This document shows positions 1-8,847 of a stretch of 64,000 nucleotides of DNA, one piece after another. Origin of the DNA: Flavobacterium sp. GTDB lineage: Bacteria; Bacteroidota; Bacteroidia; Flavobacteriales; Flavobacteriaceae. Under the pieces are notes generated by a model that saw nothing but the letters and a program-made list of their open reading frames with translations, was not told where the DNA came from and made no database searches. The stretch is from the NCBI RefSeq assembly GCF_017744675.1, contig NZ_JAGIAV010000006.1, positions 124,001 to 188,000 on the forward strand, in the 5' to 3' direction. A program made the position numbers and the translations under genes. Numbering within the stretch: the stretch's first letter is position 1; every line of letters begins with the position of its first letter.

Positions 1-1807
1 CGGCGCGCATTCTCAATTGAAACTGACTTGAATTGGTTCTCGGGAAAACATCTTTTCCGATAAAACTAATAAACAAAACAGCTAGAATTATCGAACCTGT
101 TAGATAAATAACAGTTGTTGCTTTTTTATGAACAAACAAACGATCTAAAAGTCGCATGAAACGATTTCTGAATCTTTCGAAACCACTTACTTTTCCATCA
201 TTATTGAAATCTTCTCTTTCAACAAGATCCTTTTTCTGACCAATTAAATTTTGTTCCGATTCAGGCGTTAATCCGCAAGCATTAAATTCTGCTTCGTCGT
301 CAGTAATTTCAGGAGTATGTGCATGTTTGTCGTGTCCTTTCATCATCCAGTTGGCCATTACAGGAACAAAAGTTTGAGATAATAAGAACGAAATCACCAT
401 TGAGAAACCAATTGCTAAAGCCAATGGCAAGAACAATGCTCCGGGAATACCAACCATTGTAAATGCTGGCGCAAATACAGCTAGAATACAAAGTAAGATC
501 AATAATTTAGGTAAAGCAATTTCTTTACAGGCATCCCAAATAGCGAGTGCTTTTGGTTTTCCCATGTCGAGATGCTGGTGAATATTTTCGATGGTTACAG
601 TACTTTCGTCCACCAAAATACCAATCGCAAGAGCCAGTCCTGATAATGACATTAAGTTGATCGTTTGTCCGAATAATTTCAGGAATAAAACCCCAGAAAT
701 AATCGAAATCGGAATCGTCATAATTACTATCAATGCTGCACGGCGGTCACCTAAGAATAACAATACCATCAATCCAGTTAAAACCGCACCAATGATACCT
801 TCTGTAATCAAACTTTTTACCGAGTTGATTACATAAACTGACTGGTCAAATTCATAAGATAATTTTACATCTTCAGGAAGTGTACTCTGAATTTTAGGCA
901 ATTCTGATTTTAATTTCTGAACCACATCCCAAGTCGAAGCGTCTCCTGCTTTTGCAATACTAATGTAAACCGAACGTTTTCCGTTTACTAAAGCATAACC
1001 TGCAGTAATATCGGCACCGTCTTTTACAGAAGCAACATCGCCCAGTTTTAGGTTTTGAACACCGCCTTTGAATAACGGAATCTGTTCAAAATCTTTAACT
1101 TCTTTAATAGTGTTGTTCGTTGGTGTAATAAAGTTTTTATCGCCCATTCTAACGTTTCCTGAAGGAGCCGTTTGATTGTTTAAACGAATGGCTTCTACAA
1201 TCTGATCTGGTGTCATATTGTGCGAACGCAATAAGTCTGGATCTACGTTAACCTCTATCGTTCTTGGGCTTCCCCCAAAAGGAGCGGGAGATAATAAACC
1301 TGGAATAGAAGTAAAGGAAGCACGAACATAAACGTTGGCTAAATCCTGTAATTCGTTGTTAGATCTTATTTTACTGCTCAAAACCAATTGTCCGATTGGG
1401 AGTGAAGAAGCGTCAAAACGAATGATAAACGGCGGTTGTGTTCCTGGAGGGAAAACCGCTTGGATTCTGTTTGAAAGCGCACTTAACTCGGCAGCTGCCT
1501 GAGCCATGTTGGTTCCTTCATAGTAGGTTAATTTCATAATCATTAACCCTTGAATATTTTTAGTTTCTACCGATTTGATACCGTTCGAGAAAGGCAAAAC
1601 GTTAACGTAGTTTTTGGCAAAATAAGCTTCCATTTGGTCTGGCGTATAACCTCCAAATGGGTGTGCGATATAGATAACCGGCAAATTCATTTTTGGTAAA
1701 ATATCTACCTTAATGTCTTTGATGGCACCAATTCCGAAGAAAAATAGACCCGCAACCAGTACTAAAATGGAAATGGGTTTGCGGAGTGCAAAACGTATTA
1801 AATTCAT
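1..1807 (-). CDS. RND efflux transporter, AcrB/HAE1-like (partial)
   Basis: Inner-membrane proton-driven RND pump. I translated this frame by hand from the ATG at 1807; it stays open to the window edge, so about 602 residues are visible and the C-terminal part is missing. The start MNLIRFALRKPISIL is the usual first helix. A porter-domain stretch (GTNMAQAAAELSAL) follows, then the transmembrane segment with GILVDESTVTIEN, where HAE1 pumps normally carry two adjacent aspartates; here it is Asp-Glu. It starts 12 bases after the TolC gene on the same strand, so the two are probably cotranscribed. The membrane fusion protein expected in such systems is not in view. Substrate cannot be inferred. 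Confidence 0.9.
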   Translation of the reverse strand, partial: MNLIRFALRKPISILVLVAGLFFFGIGAIKDIKVDILPKMNLPVIYIAHPFGGYTPDQMEAYFAKNYVNVLPFSNGIKSVETKNIQGLMIMKLTYYEGTNMAQAAAELSALSNRIQAVFPPGTQPPFIIRFDASSLPIGQLVLSSKIRSNNELQDLANVYVRASFTSIPGLLSPAPFGGSPRTIEVNVDPDLLRSHNMTPDQIVEAIRLNNQTAPSGNVRMGDKNFITPTNNTIKEVKDFEQIPLFKGGVQNLKLGDVASVKDGADITAGYALVNGKRSVYISIAKAGDASTWDVVQKLKSELPKIQSTLPEDVKLSYEFDQSVYVINSVKSLITEGIIGAVLTGLMVLLFLGDRRAALIVIMTIPISIISGVLFLKLFGQTINLMSLSGLALAIGILVDESTVTIENIHQHLDMGKPKALAIWDACKEIALPKLLILLCILAVFAPAFTMVGIPGALFLPLALAIGFSMVISFLLSQTFVPVMANWMMKGHDKHAHTPEITDDEAEFNACGLTPESEQNLIGQKKDLVEREDFNNDGKVSGFERFRNRFMRLLDRLFVHKKATTVIYLTGSIILAVLFISFIGKDVFPRTNSSQFQLRMRA

Positions 1808-1819
1808 TACGATTTAGAA

Positions 1820-3205
1820 TTAAAATTCATTTATAAATAAGTCAAAATTTCCTGTTGCAGCAACTTTCAATAAGTACGACTGCCACACGTTGTTGTTGAC
1901 AATATCTCGATCGATTTCAGCACGATTTAAGGTATAAATAGTCTGGGTTAAATCGGTTAAATCGGTTAAACCATTTTTGTATAATGCCGATTTTTGAGTG
2001 TAAGCTCTTTGCGCGGCATCAACTTGAATAGGTGCTTCGGCATAGTTTTCCAAAGTGATTTTGATTTTATCTTCGGCGAAAGCCAATTGAGACTTTAATT
2101 CGCGATCAGCTTGATTGTATTCTTCTTGCAAAGCTTGAGAAACAAATTTCTGAGCGCTTACCTGTTTGCTAGATCTAAAAGGTGTAGTCAAATTCCAAGT
2201 AATTCCAACTCCAACTAAGTAATTGGTGCGATCTGGATTTACGCCGTCCCAATAATTTCTGCTAAAGTTCGATTGATCAACAGAATAACCCGCTTCAAAA
2301 CCCGAAGCTCTAGTCTGTAAAACCCCAAAGGCACTCATCGTTGGATAATAAAATCTCTTATACAATTTAACCTGCTGATTGCTGTAATCGATTTTCGTTT
2401 TATAGAATTGCAATAAAGGGTGAAGACTGTCTCCCACAATTTCTTTCGTTACTAATTCTTTTGGAATTTGCGTTACAAATAAAGTGTCGGTAACAAAATC
2501 TTGCGGAGCAACTCCCATTAAATCGACTAATTTGTTGTTTTGTTCCTTAACGAAGTTTCGCGCCAAGTTTAAAGCCATTTTAGCTTTAGAAACTTCAGCA
2601 GTTGCCAAGGTAGAATCAACTCCGGCCAATAAACCGTTTTTAACTCTTGCTACCGCTGTTTTCTTGAAAATCTCTGCACGTGAAAGATTCTTTTCTTGCG
2701 AAATGAGTAATCGCTGACTTGCCAATAGATTTAGATAAGCGGCAGAAATTTTAATTTCCTGTTGAAATTTTTCCTGCTCTAAATCTTTTTCTTTAGCCTG
2801 AACATCAATTTTAGATAAATTGATTTTTTCCTGTGTTTTTCCAAAAGTGAAAAAATCCCAGTTCATGTTGACTAAATAAAGTGCGCCAAAAGCTGAATTC
2901 CAATTCTGTTCTGGAAGAGGAAGACCAGATGAAGCAACTCCTAAACCTCCAAATCCGTAAAGCGGTCCGTTTTGTCCGTTTACGGTTCCGTAATCCTGCT
3001 GAGCCGATAAATTTAAGTTGGGCAGATAATCGCGGCGAGATTGTTTTAGAGTTTCTTTTGATGCATTGGCATAATTGTTTTTTGCTCGGATAGAACCGTA
3101 GTTTTCAAGACCTATCTTTAGAGCTTCTTTTAAAGATAGGGTTTGAGCATAACCGATTGAGGCAAAAATCAATAAAAATAAAAAGGTAATTTTTTTGAAA
3201 TACAT
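1820..3205 (-). CDS. TolC-family outer membrane efflux protein
   Basis: Outer-membrane channel of a tripartite efflux system, 461 residues, usual family length. Residues 1-20 form a signal peptide ending YAQ. The mature part begins with the family pattern LSLKEALKIGLENYGSIRAK and has long helical stretches rich in Gln, Lys and Glu, typical of the periplasmic tunnel. It is first in an apparent operon with the RND pump downstream. The divergent histidine kinase begins 176 bases away, so local regulation of efflux by that two-component pair is possible but unproven. Confidence 0.92.
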   Translation of the reverse strand: MYFKKITFLFLLIFASIGYAQTLSLKEALKIGLENYGSIRAKNNYANASKETLKQSRRDYLPNLNLSAQQDYGTVNGQNGPLYGFGGLGVASSGLPLPEQNWNSAFGALYLVNMNWDFFTFGKTQEKINLSKIDVQAKEKDLEQEKFQQEIKISAAYLNLLASQRLLISQEKNLSRAEIFKKTAVARVKNGLLAGVDSTLATAEVSKAKMALNLARNFVKEQNNKLVDLMGVAPQDFVTDTLFVTQIPKELVTKEIVGDSLHPLLQFYKTKIDYSNQQVKLYKRFYYPTMSAFGVLQTRASGFEAGYSVDQSNFSRNYWDGVNPDRTNYLVGVGITWNLTTPFRSSKQVSAQKFVSQALQEEYNQADRELKSQLAFAEDKIKITLENYAEAPIQVDAAQRAYTQKSALYKNGLTDLTDLTQTIYTLNRAEIDRDIVNNNVWQSYLLKVAATGNFDLFINEF

Positions 3206-3243
3206 AAACTCAAGGTGTGATATAAAAATGTTTTTTGATGCGA

Positions 3244-3251
3244 CAAATTTA
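3244..3251 (-). promoter_or_regulatory. Possible -7 element for the tolC-RND operon
   Basis: On the minus strand these bases read TAAATTTG, an exact match to the Bacteroidota -7 consensus TAnnTTTG, 38 bases before the TolC start. No clear -33 TTTG lies at the expected distance, so this is a motif match only. Confidence 0.35.
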
Positions 3252-3381
3252 TTTCTCTTATGCTGATAAAAGTCAGGTTAAGTGATGTACTGCACTAGTA
3301 AATGACGAATTGAATTGGTCATTTTTTGAAAAAAATAATTAAATATTTGTTCGTACTTTGTAAACTATTTCACAATTAAGA

Positions 3382-4419
3382 ATGAACAAAAGAATTGATA
3401 ACATATTGGATAACAAATGGTGGCAGGAGGTTGCCGTTATCCTTTTCTCTTTTACAATTTATACCCTAAAAAACGATTGGATGTTGATTAGCTCATTCAC
3501 TTCTATCTTAATGGGTATATTTTTCTATTGCATTTTGTACATGCATGCGCAGTTTAACCGCTTTTTTTTACTTCCCATTTTATTCAAAGGCAATAAACCG
3601 GTTACTTATATAATTCTTACGCTTTTTGGTGTTTTTGTCTTTTCTGTCGTTTTGTACGAGATTACCATGATGGACTTGTTTAGTAAATGCCTTTTGTACC
3701 AAAATTCACATCAAAGAAGTTATTTATACCAATTGGCAAGTGTTTTAGGAACTTTGGTCTGCATTCTCAGTCCGATTATTGTTTTTAAGTTTTATCGTAT
3801 TCACAGAAAGCAAACCGATGCGGCTTTATTGTTCAATCAAATGCAATTAAATTCATTAAAAGGACAATTAAATCCGCATTTTTTGTTTAATACATTTAAT
3901 ACGCTTTACGGAATCAGCCTTCAGTTTCCAGACCGAACACCCGATTTGATTATGAAGGTTTCGCAATTGATGCGTTACCAATTAGAAAGCAACAGCAAAC
4001 AATGTGTTTCTTTAGAAGACGAATTGGAGTTTATAAACAGTTATGTGCAGCTAGAAAAAGAGCGTGTGGGGTACCGATGCGAGATTGAGTTTGAAAGCAA
4101 AGTGGATGTCGAGTACACGTATAAAATTTCTCCGATGCTGTTAATTGCATTTATCGAAAATGCTTTTAAACATGGAACCTGCGCTATCGAAAATTGCTTT
4201 GTAAAAATCACTATTACCGTCGAAAATGGATTGCTGCATCTTCATGTTGCCAATTCTATTCCGAAGAAAAATGATGTGATTTCGACTAAAATAGGTTTAA
4301 AAAATACTATTGAACGTCTGAATTTAATTTATGGAAAAGATTATAAATTAGACGTTCAAGACGACAAACAAGTTTATATTGTTGATTTAGAAATACAACT
4401 TAAAAAGTTTGTAGGATGA
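3382..4419 (+). CDS. LytS-type sensor histidine kinase
   Basis: Membrane sensor kinase of the PF06580 (His_kinase) type, 345 residues. Four hydrophobic segments lie in about the first 145 residues. The phosphoacceptor motif NPHFLFN has its histidine near residue 166, and an HATPase N-box (LLIAFIENAFKHG) sits near 255. No periplasmic sensing domain is visible. The stop overlaps the start of the LytTR regulator by four bases (ATGA), which shows translational coupling and a cognate pair. Signal unknown. It is divergent from the efflux operon. Confidence 0.93.
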   Translation: MNKRIDNILDNKWWQEVAVILFSFTIYTLKNDWMLISSFTSILMGIFFYCILYMHAQFNRFFLLPILFKGNKPVTYIILTLFGVFVFSVVLYEITMMDLFSKCLLYQNSHQRSYLYQLASVLGTLVCILSPIIVFKFYRIHRKQTDAALLFNQMQLNSLKGQLNPHFLFNTFNTLYGISLQFPDRTPDLIMKVSQLMRYQLESNSKQCVSLEDELEFINSYVQLEKERVGYRCEIEFESKVDVEYTYKISPMLLIAFIENAFKHGTCAIENCFVKITITVENGLLHLHVANSIPKKNDVISTKIGLKNTIERLNLIYGKDYKLDVQDDKQVYIVDLEIQLKKFVG

Positions 4420-5120
4420 GAGAAACAAAGAAATGCATTATTGTAGATGATGAACCCGCTGCGCATTATGTTTTGGCCAATTATATCAAACAGAATCCGC
4501 AGTTAGAATTGGTTTTTCAGGGCTATAATGGCATTGAAGCAATGAATTATCTTAGAGAAAATCCAGTCGATTTAATGTTTCTCGATATCAATATGCCTGA
4601 GATTTCGGGAATGGAATTGCTTAAAATCCTGCCGACGCATCCTAAAACAATTCTAACAACAGCTTATTCTGAATTTGCCTTAGAAAGCTACGATTATGGC
4701 GTAATTGATTATCTTTTAAAACCAATTTATTTTCCAAGGTTTCTAAAAGCAATCGACCGTTTTTTTGCCACTGAAAGCGTTAAACAAAAAACAGAAGAAA
4801 CAATAAATTCTGTTAGCGTAAAAGTTGACGGTTATTTGATGGATATTGAGCTAGATCAGCTTTTGTTTGCCCAAAGTTTTGGAAACTATGTAAAGCTTCA
4901 CACCACCAAAAGAACCTATTTGGCTTCTATAACAACAACAGAATTCGAAAAATGCCTGCCTGAAAAGAGTTTTATGCGTATTCATAAGTCGTATATCGTT
5001 GCGTTGGACAAAATTGATTCGACAGAAAAAGATTTTGTGGTCATTAAAAAGGAGCGAATCCCAATCGGAATTACCTATAAAAGAGAATTGACAGATCGAC
5101 TAAAAAAGCTCGAATTGTAA
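4416..5120 (+). CDS. LytTR-family response regulator
   Basis: Cytoplasmic response regulator, 234 residues. The N-terminal receiver has the acidic pair at Asp11/Asp12 and the phosphoacceptor Asp57 in LMFLDINMP. The conserved threonine region (TILTTAYS) and lysine (LLKPI) follow. Residues from about 135 form a LytTR DNA-binding domain (FVKLHT-like strand, FMRIHKSYIVAL). It is coupled to the kinase by a four-base overlap. Probable targets are the neighbouring PepSY-like gene or the efflux operon, by position only. Confidence 0.94.
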   Translation: MRETKKCIIVDDEPAAHYVLANYIKQNPQLELVFQGYNGIEAMNYLRENPVDLMFLDINMPEISGMELLKILPTHPKTILTTAYSEFALESYDYGVIDYLLKPIYFPRFLKAIDRFFATESVKQKTEETINSVSVKVDGYLMDIELDQLLFAQSFGNYVKLHTTKRTYLASITTTEFEKCLPEKSFMRIHKSYIVALDKIDSTEKDFVVIKKERIPIGITYKRELTDRLKKLEL

Positions 5121-5253
5121 ATTCCATCTTAATTGAAGCTTAATTCTCAAAGAGTCTAATTTTTTTTACAAAATCATTTTCTCTTGCTGTTATTGTAATA
5201 AAAAAAGTATTAATTTTAATACGTTGTTTAAGTTTAATTAAAAAAATGAAACT

Positions 5254-5727
5254 ATGAAAAACGTGCTTTTGTCTTTTACTTTTTTATGCAGTAGTTTTTT
5301 AATGGCACAAGAAGGAACCAATATGAAAAAAGTTGTCACTCCGCCAGAAGAGGTTAGACTAGCTTTTGAAAAAGAATATCCAGGAAAGGTGCCTGTTTGG
5401 TCTGAAGAATATGTTGGTGATGATGCAGATGAAATTAGATTTGAAGCGCGATATAATGTAAACGATACCACAAAAGCAGTTGCGATTTACGATAATCTGG
5501 GAAACATGAAAGCTTTTGAACTGCAGATTGCGTTTAGAGATCTTCCGGTTAAAGCTCAGTCTTATTTGAAAAAAAATTACAAAGCGAAAGCAATTCGAGA
5601 AATCGCAAAAGTAGTTGATGATAAAAACAAAACAACTTATGAAGTTGGTGTAACCAAAGACACTAAGTTTTATGACGTTGTATTTGATAAAGACGGAGGT
5701 TTTGATGTCTCCATAGAAAAGAATTAA
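5254..5727 (+). CDS. Secreted PepSY-like protein
   Basis: Small exported protein, 157 residues, with signal peptide MKNVLLSFTFLCSSFLMAQ. The mature part resembles the PepSY-like (putative beta-lactamase-inhibitor-like, PF11396) fold: two alpha-beta repeats, the first with VRLAFEKEYPG and VPVWSEE, the second with AQSYLKKNYKAKAIREIAKV followed by YEVGVTK. Such proteins often accompany two-component systems in Bacteroidota. It lies 133 bases after the response regulator, with a strong terminator behind it. Role unknown; a periplasmic modulator or target of the pair is inference. Confidence 0.8.
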   Translation: MKNVLLSFTFLCSSFLMAQEGTNMKKVVTPPEEVRLAFEKEYPGKVPVWSEEYVGDDADEIRFEARYNVNDTTKAVAIYDNLGNMKAFELQIAFRDLPVKAQSYLKKNYKAKAIREIAKVVDDKNKTTYEVGVTKDTKFYDVVFDKDGGFDVSIEKN

Positions 5728-5760
5728 AAGTTTACTAATTCAAATATTATTTGAAATGAC

Positions 5761-5806
5761 AAACCCGATGAGTTTTTAAAGCTCATCGGGTTTTGTTTTT
5801 TATTTT
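5761..5806 (+). terminator. Rho-independent terminator after PepSY-like gene
   Basis: Perfect 12-base stem (AAACCCGATGAG, 5761-5772, with its complement at 5782-5793), a 9-base loop, then a T-rich tract. Confidence 0.9.
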
Positions 5807-5985
5807 TTTTGTTTCAGGTTTCAGGTTTCAAGTTTGAAGTTTGAAGTTCAAACCTGACAGGTTTTTAAAACCTGTCAGGTTTCAAAGTCCAAAAAGCTTT
5901 ATGTAAAAAACTTTGCGAACCTTGCGTAAACCTTAGCGTTCTTTGCGGTTAAACTTGAAACCTGAAACTTGAAACGTGAAACCTC
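5807..5985. repeat. Intergenic word-like repeats and hairpin
   Basis: Between convergent genes. It begins with copies of GTTTCAGGTTTCAAGTTTG. Next is a perfect 16-base inverted repeat (5850-5865 with 5867-5882), each arm itself containing the palindrome ACCTGNCAGGT. Then come CTTTGCG/CTTGCG words ending CTTTGCGGTTAAAC, and finally more AAACTTGAAAC words. No open reading frame. Similar words recur in other gaps of this window. Confidence 0.75.
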
Positions 5986-5987
5986 TT

Positions 5988-6752
5988 TTACAACATCATC
6001 CCACCAGAAGCTTCAATTCTTTGTGCGTTTATCCAGCGAGCATCTTCTGTACATAAGAAAGCTACAACGCCGCCAATATCATCAGGAAGACCAACTCTGC
6101 CTAGAGCCGTAACAGAAGCAATTTGCTGATTCATTTGTTCGTTGTCGCGAACTACACCGCCGCCAAAGTCAGTTTCTATGGCACCTGGAGCAACTATATT
6201 CGCTCTAATTTTTCTTGCGCCTAATTCTTTTGCTTGGTATTTTGTCAAAGTTTCCATTGCGCCTTTCATAGAAGCGTAAGCCGCATAACCTGGGAAAGAG
6301 AATCTAGCCAAACCAGTAGAAATATTTACAATTCCGCCGCCGTCGTTCATTACATTAAGCCCTTTTTGAGTTAAGAAAAACGGACCTTTGAATTGAATAT
6401 TGGTCAATTGATCAAATTCGGCTTCGGTTGTTCCAATGAAAGAATTATGAATTCCGATTCCAGCGTTGTTTACTAAAAAGTCGAATCTGTCTGTTTTAAA
6501 AGTGTCTCTCAAAACTGTTTTTACTTGCTCAAAGAAAGCATCAAAAGTTCCTGAATCTGCCACATTTAATTGTAATGCTGCTGCTTTTTGACCCAAACCT
6601 TCAATTTCTGAAACCACAGCGTCAGCTTCTTCTTTTTTACTGTTGTAAGTGATAATTACATCTAATCCCTTTTTTGCAATTGCAATTGCCATATTTTTTC
6701 CTAAACCTCTGCTACCGCCTGTAACTAGAGCTATTTTTGTGTTTACTGCCAT
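5988..6752 (-). CDS. Short-chain dehydrogenase/reductase
   Basis: Classical SDR, 254 residues, cytoplasmic NAD(P)-dependent oxidoreductase of unknown substrate. It shows the Rossmann glycine motif GGSRGLGKNMA near residue 12, NNAG near 93, the catalytic Ser near 144 (NISTGLARF) and YxxxK near 157 (YAAYASMKGA, with Tyr and Lys in place), and the PGAIETDF segment after it. It lies downstream of another SDR and an AraC regulator on the same strand, separated by a repeat-filled gap, so co-regulation is possible. Confidence 0.9.
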   Translation of the reverse strand: MAVNTKIALVTGGSRGLGKNMAIAIAKKGLDVIITYNSKKEEADAVVSEIEGLGQKAAALQLNVADSGTFDAFFEQVKTVLRDTFKTDRFDFLVNNAGIGIHNSFIGTTEAEFDQLTNIQFKGPFFLTQKGLNVMNDGGGIVNISTGLARFSFPGYAAYASMKGAMETLTKYQAKELGARKIRANIVAPGAIETDFGGGVVRDNEQMNQQIASVTALGRVGLPDDIGGVVAFLCTEDARWINAQRIEASGGMML

Positions 6753-6766
6753 CTTTTTTAATTGTT

Positions 6767-6892
6767 TAATTTGTGAAATGTTAGTTGTAAAATGTGAAAT
6801 GTGGATGTGAAATTTTTGTCATGTTTTTTATGTTGTCAAGGTGAAATTCTTTTTTTTTTACATTTCACATCTCACATCTCACATCAATCATT
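6767..6892. repeat. GTGAAATG/CATTTCACAT word repeats
   Basis: The left half carries TGTGAAATG words and the right half their complement (CATTTCACATCTCACATC), giving a long imperfect hairpin between two SDR genes. The same words occur as a tandem near 34993-35066. Confidence 0.7.
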
Positions 6893-7621
6893 TTACATAG
6901 TTGGATGCATGGCATTAAAATGATTTCTCAAATCTTCTGCGCTTGCGTTTAGTCTGGTTTCGCTTGTTCCGAAAGTTAGTTCTTGTTTTCCTTCTTTCAA
7001 TTGTTCGAAAATAGCTTCTATAAAACTGCTTACGCTTGGATGCGCGTCGTGAAGTCCGATTCCGCCTAAATCGGTGTTTAAGGCTGGAGGAATAATTTCG
7101 ATTACTTCAATATTTTTTTCTTTTAATAAATGACGAAGCGAAAGTGTAAACGAACGGAAAAACGCTTTTGTAGCCGAATAAACGGGAACTTTTGCAAAAG
7201 GAGAAAATGCCAATCCAGAAGTGGTGTTCATTACCGTTTTAAGTGATGGTAATTGAATAAATAATGAAGTTAAATGCAAAGGAGCTTCGATATTGGTGGT
7301 AAGCTCATTTTTCATGTTTTCATAAAAATTAGCATCCGTTATTGTCATCCAATTTTGAATTCCGGCGTTGTTTACTAAAACATTTAAGTCAGGATGATTT
7401 ACTTTTATCCATTCATAGAGAGCAATGCGTTCTGCTTCTACAGACAAATCGCATACTTTTGTAATAATCGAGGGAAATTTTGCTTTTACTTCTTCCAAAA
7501 GAGAAGCTCTTCTTCCGCAGATAATCACCGTATTATTTTCTTGAATGAATCGTTCCGCAAGTCCAAGTCCGATACCGCTTGCACCGCCAGTTATTAAGAT
7601 TTTGTTGTTTGATAAATTCAT
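6893..7621 (-). CDS. SDR-family oxidoreductase, DltE-like
   Basis: SDR of 242 residues: GGASGIGLGLAERF near residue 13, NNAG near 87, catalytic Ser near 134 (NTTSGLAF) and YSATKAFF near 147 (Tyr and Lys of YxxxK). The PPALNTDLGG segment replaces the usual PG motif, as in the DltE-like subgroup. Substrate unknown. A TAACTTTG -7 match lies 27 bases upstream of the start. The AraC regulator lies 235 bases further upstream and may control it. Confidence 0.88.
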   Translation of the reverse strand: MNLSNNKILITGGASGIGLGLAERFIQENNTVIICGRRASLLEEVKAKFPSIITKVCDLSVEAERIALYEWIKVNHPDLNVLVNNAGIQNWMTITDANFYENMKNELTTNIEAPLHLTSLFIQLPSLKTVMNTTSGLAFSPFAKVPVYSATKAFFRSFTLSLRHLLKEKNIEVIEIIPPALNTDLGGIGLHDAHPSVSSFIEAIFEQLKEGKQELTFGTSETRLNASAEDLRNHFNAMHPTM

Positions 7622-7647
7622 TTTTTCGATCTTTTAATTTGATGAGA

Positions 7648-7655
7648 CAAAGTTA
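7648..7655 (-). promoter_or_regulatory. Possible -7 element for DltE-like SDR
   Basis: Minus strand reads TAACTTTG, matching TAnnTTTG, 27 bases before the ATG. The same octamer appears before the genes at 44036 and 44671. No -33 element recognised. Confidence 0.45.
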
Positions 7656-7752
7656 GGAACGAAGCAGTGCTGGAGAATTGTAAATATCAAACCGATGTTT
7701 GCGAAATTCAAATCAAGTTGTAAAATTCCAATATTTAAATTCCAAATTCCAA

Positions 7753-7851
7753 AACTTTGTCAAAGTTTCGAACTTTGACAAAGTTCTGCTGAAACTTGAA
7801 ACTTGAAACTTGAAACTTGAAACTTGAAACTTGAAACTTGAAACTTGAAAC
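7753..7851. repeat. 15-bp inverted repeat followed by 9-bp tandem repeat
   Basis: AACTTTGTCAAAGTT (7753-7767) and its perfect complement (7771-7785) flank a 3-base loop. From 7791 to 7851 the 9-mer GAAACTTGA repeats about 6.8 times without error. It lies between the AraC regulator stop and the downstream SDR. The uninterrupted tandem suggests recent slippage. Confidence 0.9.
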
Positions 7852-7856
7852 AAAAA

Positions 7857-8780
7857 TTAACTCCTAAAAGCTAAAGGCGTATAAGTTGTTTGTTTTTTAA
7901 AGAAATTAGAGAAATGCGCCAGTTCTTCAAAACCAAGAGAGTAGGCAATTTCAGAAATATTCCAGTCTGTCTGCTTCAACAATATTTTGGCTTCGTTTGT
8001 TAAACGAGAACTAATTAATTCGGTGGTGGTTTTTCCGGTGTTTTCCTTTAAAACCTTATTTAAATGATTGACATGCACAGATAATCGTGCAGCAAAATCT
8101 TTTGCGGTTCGCAATTCTAATCGCTGATTTGGAGATTCTATGGGGAATTGCCTTTCTAACAATTCTGCAAATAAGGAAGAAACTCTCGCTGCCGAATTGT
8201 GCTTTGAATACAATGCCGTAATGGGCTGTAATTTTTGTCCGAAGTGAATTAGCTCTGCCACATAATTTCGAATCAAGTCGTATTTATAAATATAATCGGA
8301 GTTGATTTCTTTTTGTATTTTGTTGAAAATCAAAGAAACTTCTTCTACTTCTTCGTCGGAGAGTTGAAAAATAGGATAGCCGTCAGAAGCGAAAATAGGA
8401 AGTTCGTCTAGATCGATCCCGCTTTTGTTTTTAGATAAAAATTCGCTTGTAAAAACACAGAATTGCCCGCCTTGATTGGTGTCTTGAGGCAAATAGTTGT
8501 ACGGAATTTTTGGCGTTGCAAATAATAATCCTTGCTTTTCGATTTCGATTACTTTATCGGCATATTCAGCTTTATTATGCCCTCTGATCAAACTTATTTT
8601 GTAATAAGCTCTTCTGTCATAAGGCATTCCAGGTTTTCCTTTCATACGCTCCAAAAGCTCTTTTATATCGAAAACATTAAAATGTCCGATTTCTTTCTGA
8701 ATGTCATTTGGAAGCAAAGAATTCGGATCAACAGTAGATCCTTCTGTAATCTCTTTGTAAAACGAATCTAGGGATTTCAT
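7857..8780 (-). CDS. AraC-family transcriptional regulator
   Basis: Cytoplasmic DNA-binding regulator, 307 residues. The C-terminal 100 residues form a double helix-turn-helix of the AraC/XylS type (DFAARLSVHVNHLNKVLKE and WNISEIAYSLGFEELAHFSN, then FFKKQTTYTPLAFR). The N-terminal part is a cupin-like sensing domain. A TATATTTG -7 match stands 23 bases upstream. Ligand unknown. The two SDR genes downstream on the same strand are the most likely targets. Confidence 0.92.
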   Translation of the reverse strand: MKSLDSFYKEITEGSTVDPNSLLPNDIQKEIGHFNVFDIKELLERMKGKPGMPYDRRAYYKISLIRGHNKAEYADKVIEIEKQGLLFATPKIPYNYLPQDTNQGGQFCVFTSEFLSKNKSGIDLDELPIFASDGYPIFQLSDEEVEEVSLIFNKIQKEINSDYIYKYDLIRNYVAELIHFGQKLQPITALYSKHNSAARVSSLFAELLERQFPIESPNQRLELRTAKDFAARLSVHVNHLNKVLKENTGKTTTELISSRLTNEAKILLKQTDWNISEIAYSLGFEELAHFSNFFKKQTTYTPLAFRS

Positions 8781-8802
8781 ATTGCGGGTGAATTGTAAAA
8801 TT

Positions 8803-8810
8803 CAAATATA
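8803..8810 (-). promoter_or_regulatory. Possible -7 element for AraC regulator
   Basis: Minus strand reads TATATTTG, an exact TAnnTTTG match 23 bases before the ATG; no -33 box seen. Confidence 0.45.
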
Positions 8811-8847
8811 CGAAAAAATGAAGATTGGTTTTTGTTGATTTAAAGTT

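Noticed and set aside
309..836. Short frames on both strands inside the RND pump region
   Set aside because: Minus-strand translation from 1807 gives a continuous efflux pump across this region, so these are shadows.
7791..7851. Possible short CRISPR or iteron array
   Set aside because: 9-bp units without spacers; no replication gene nearby.
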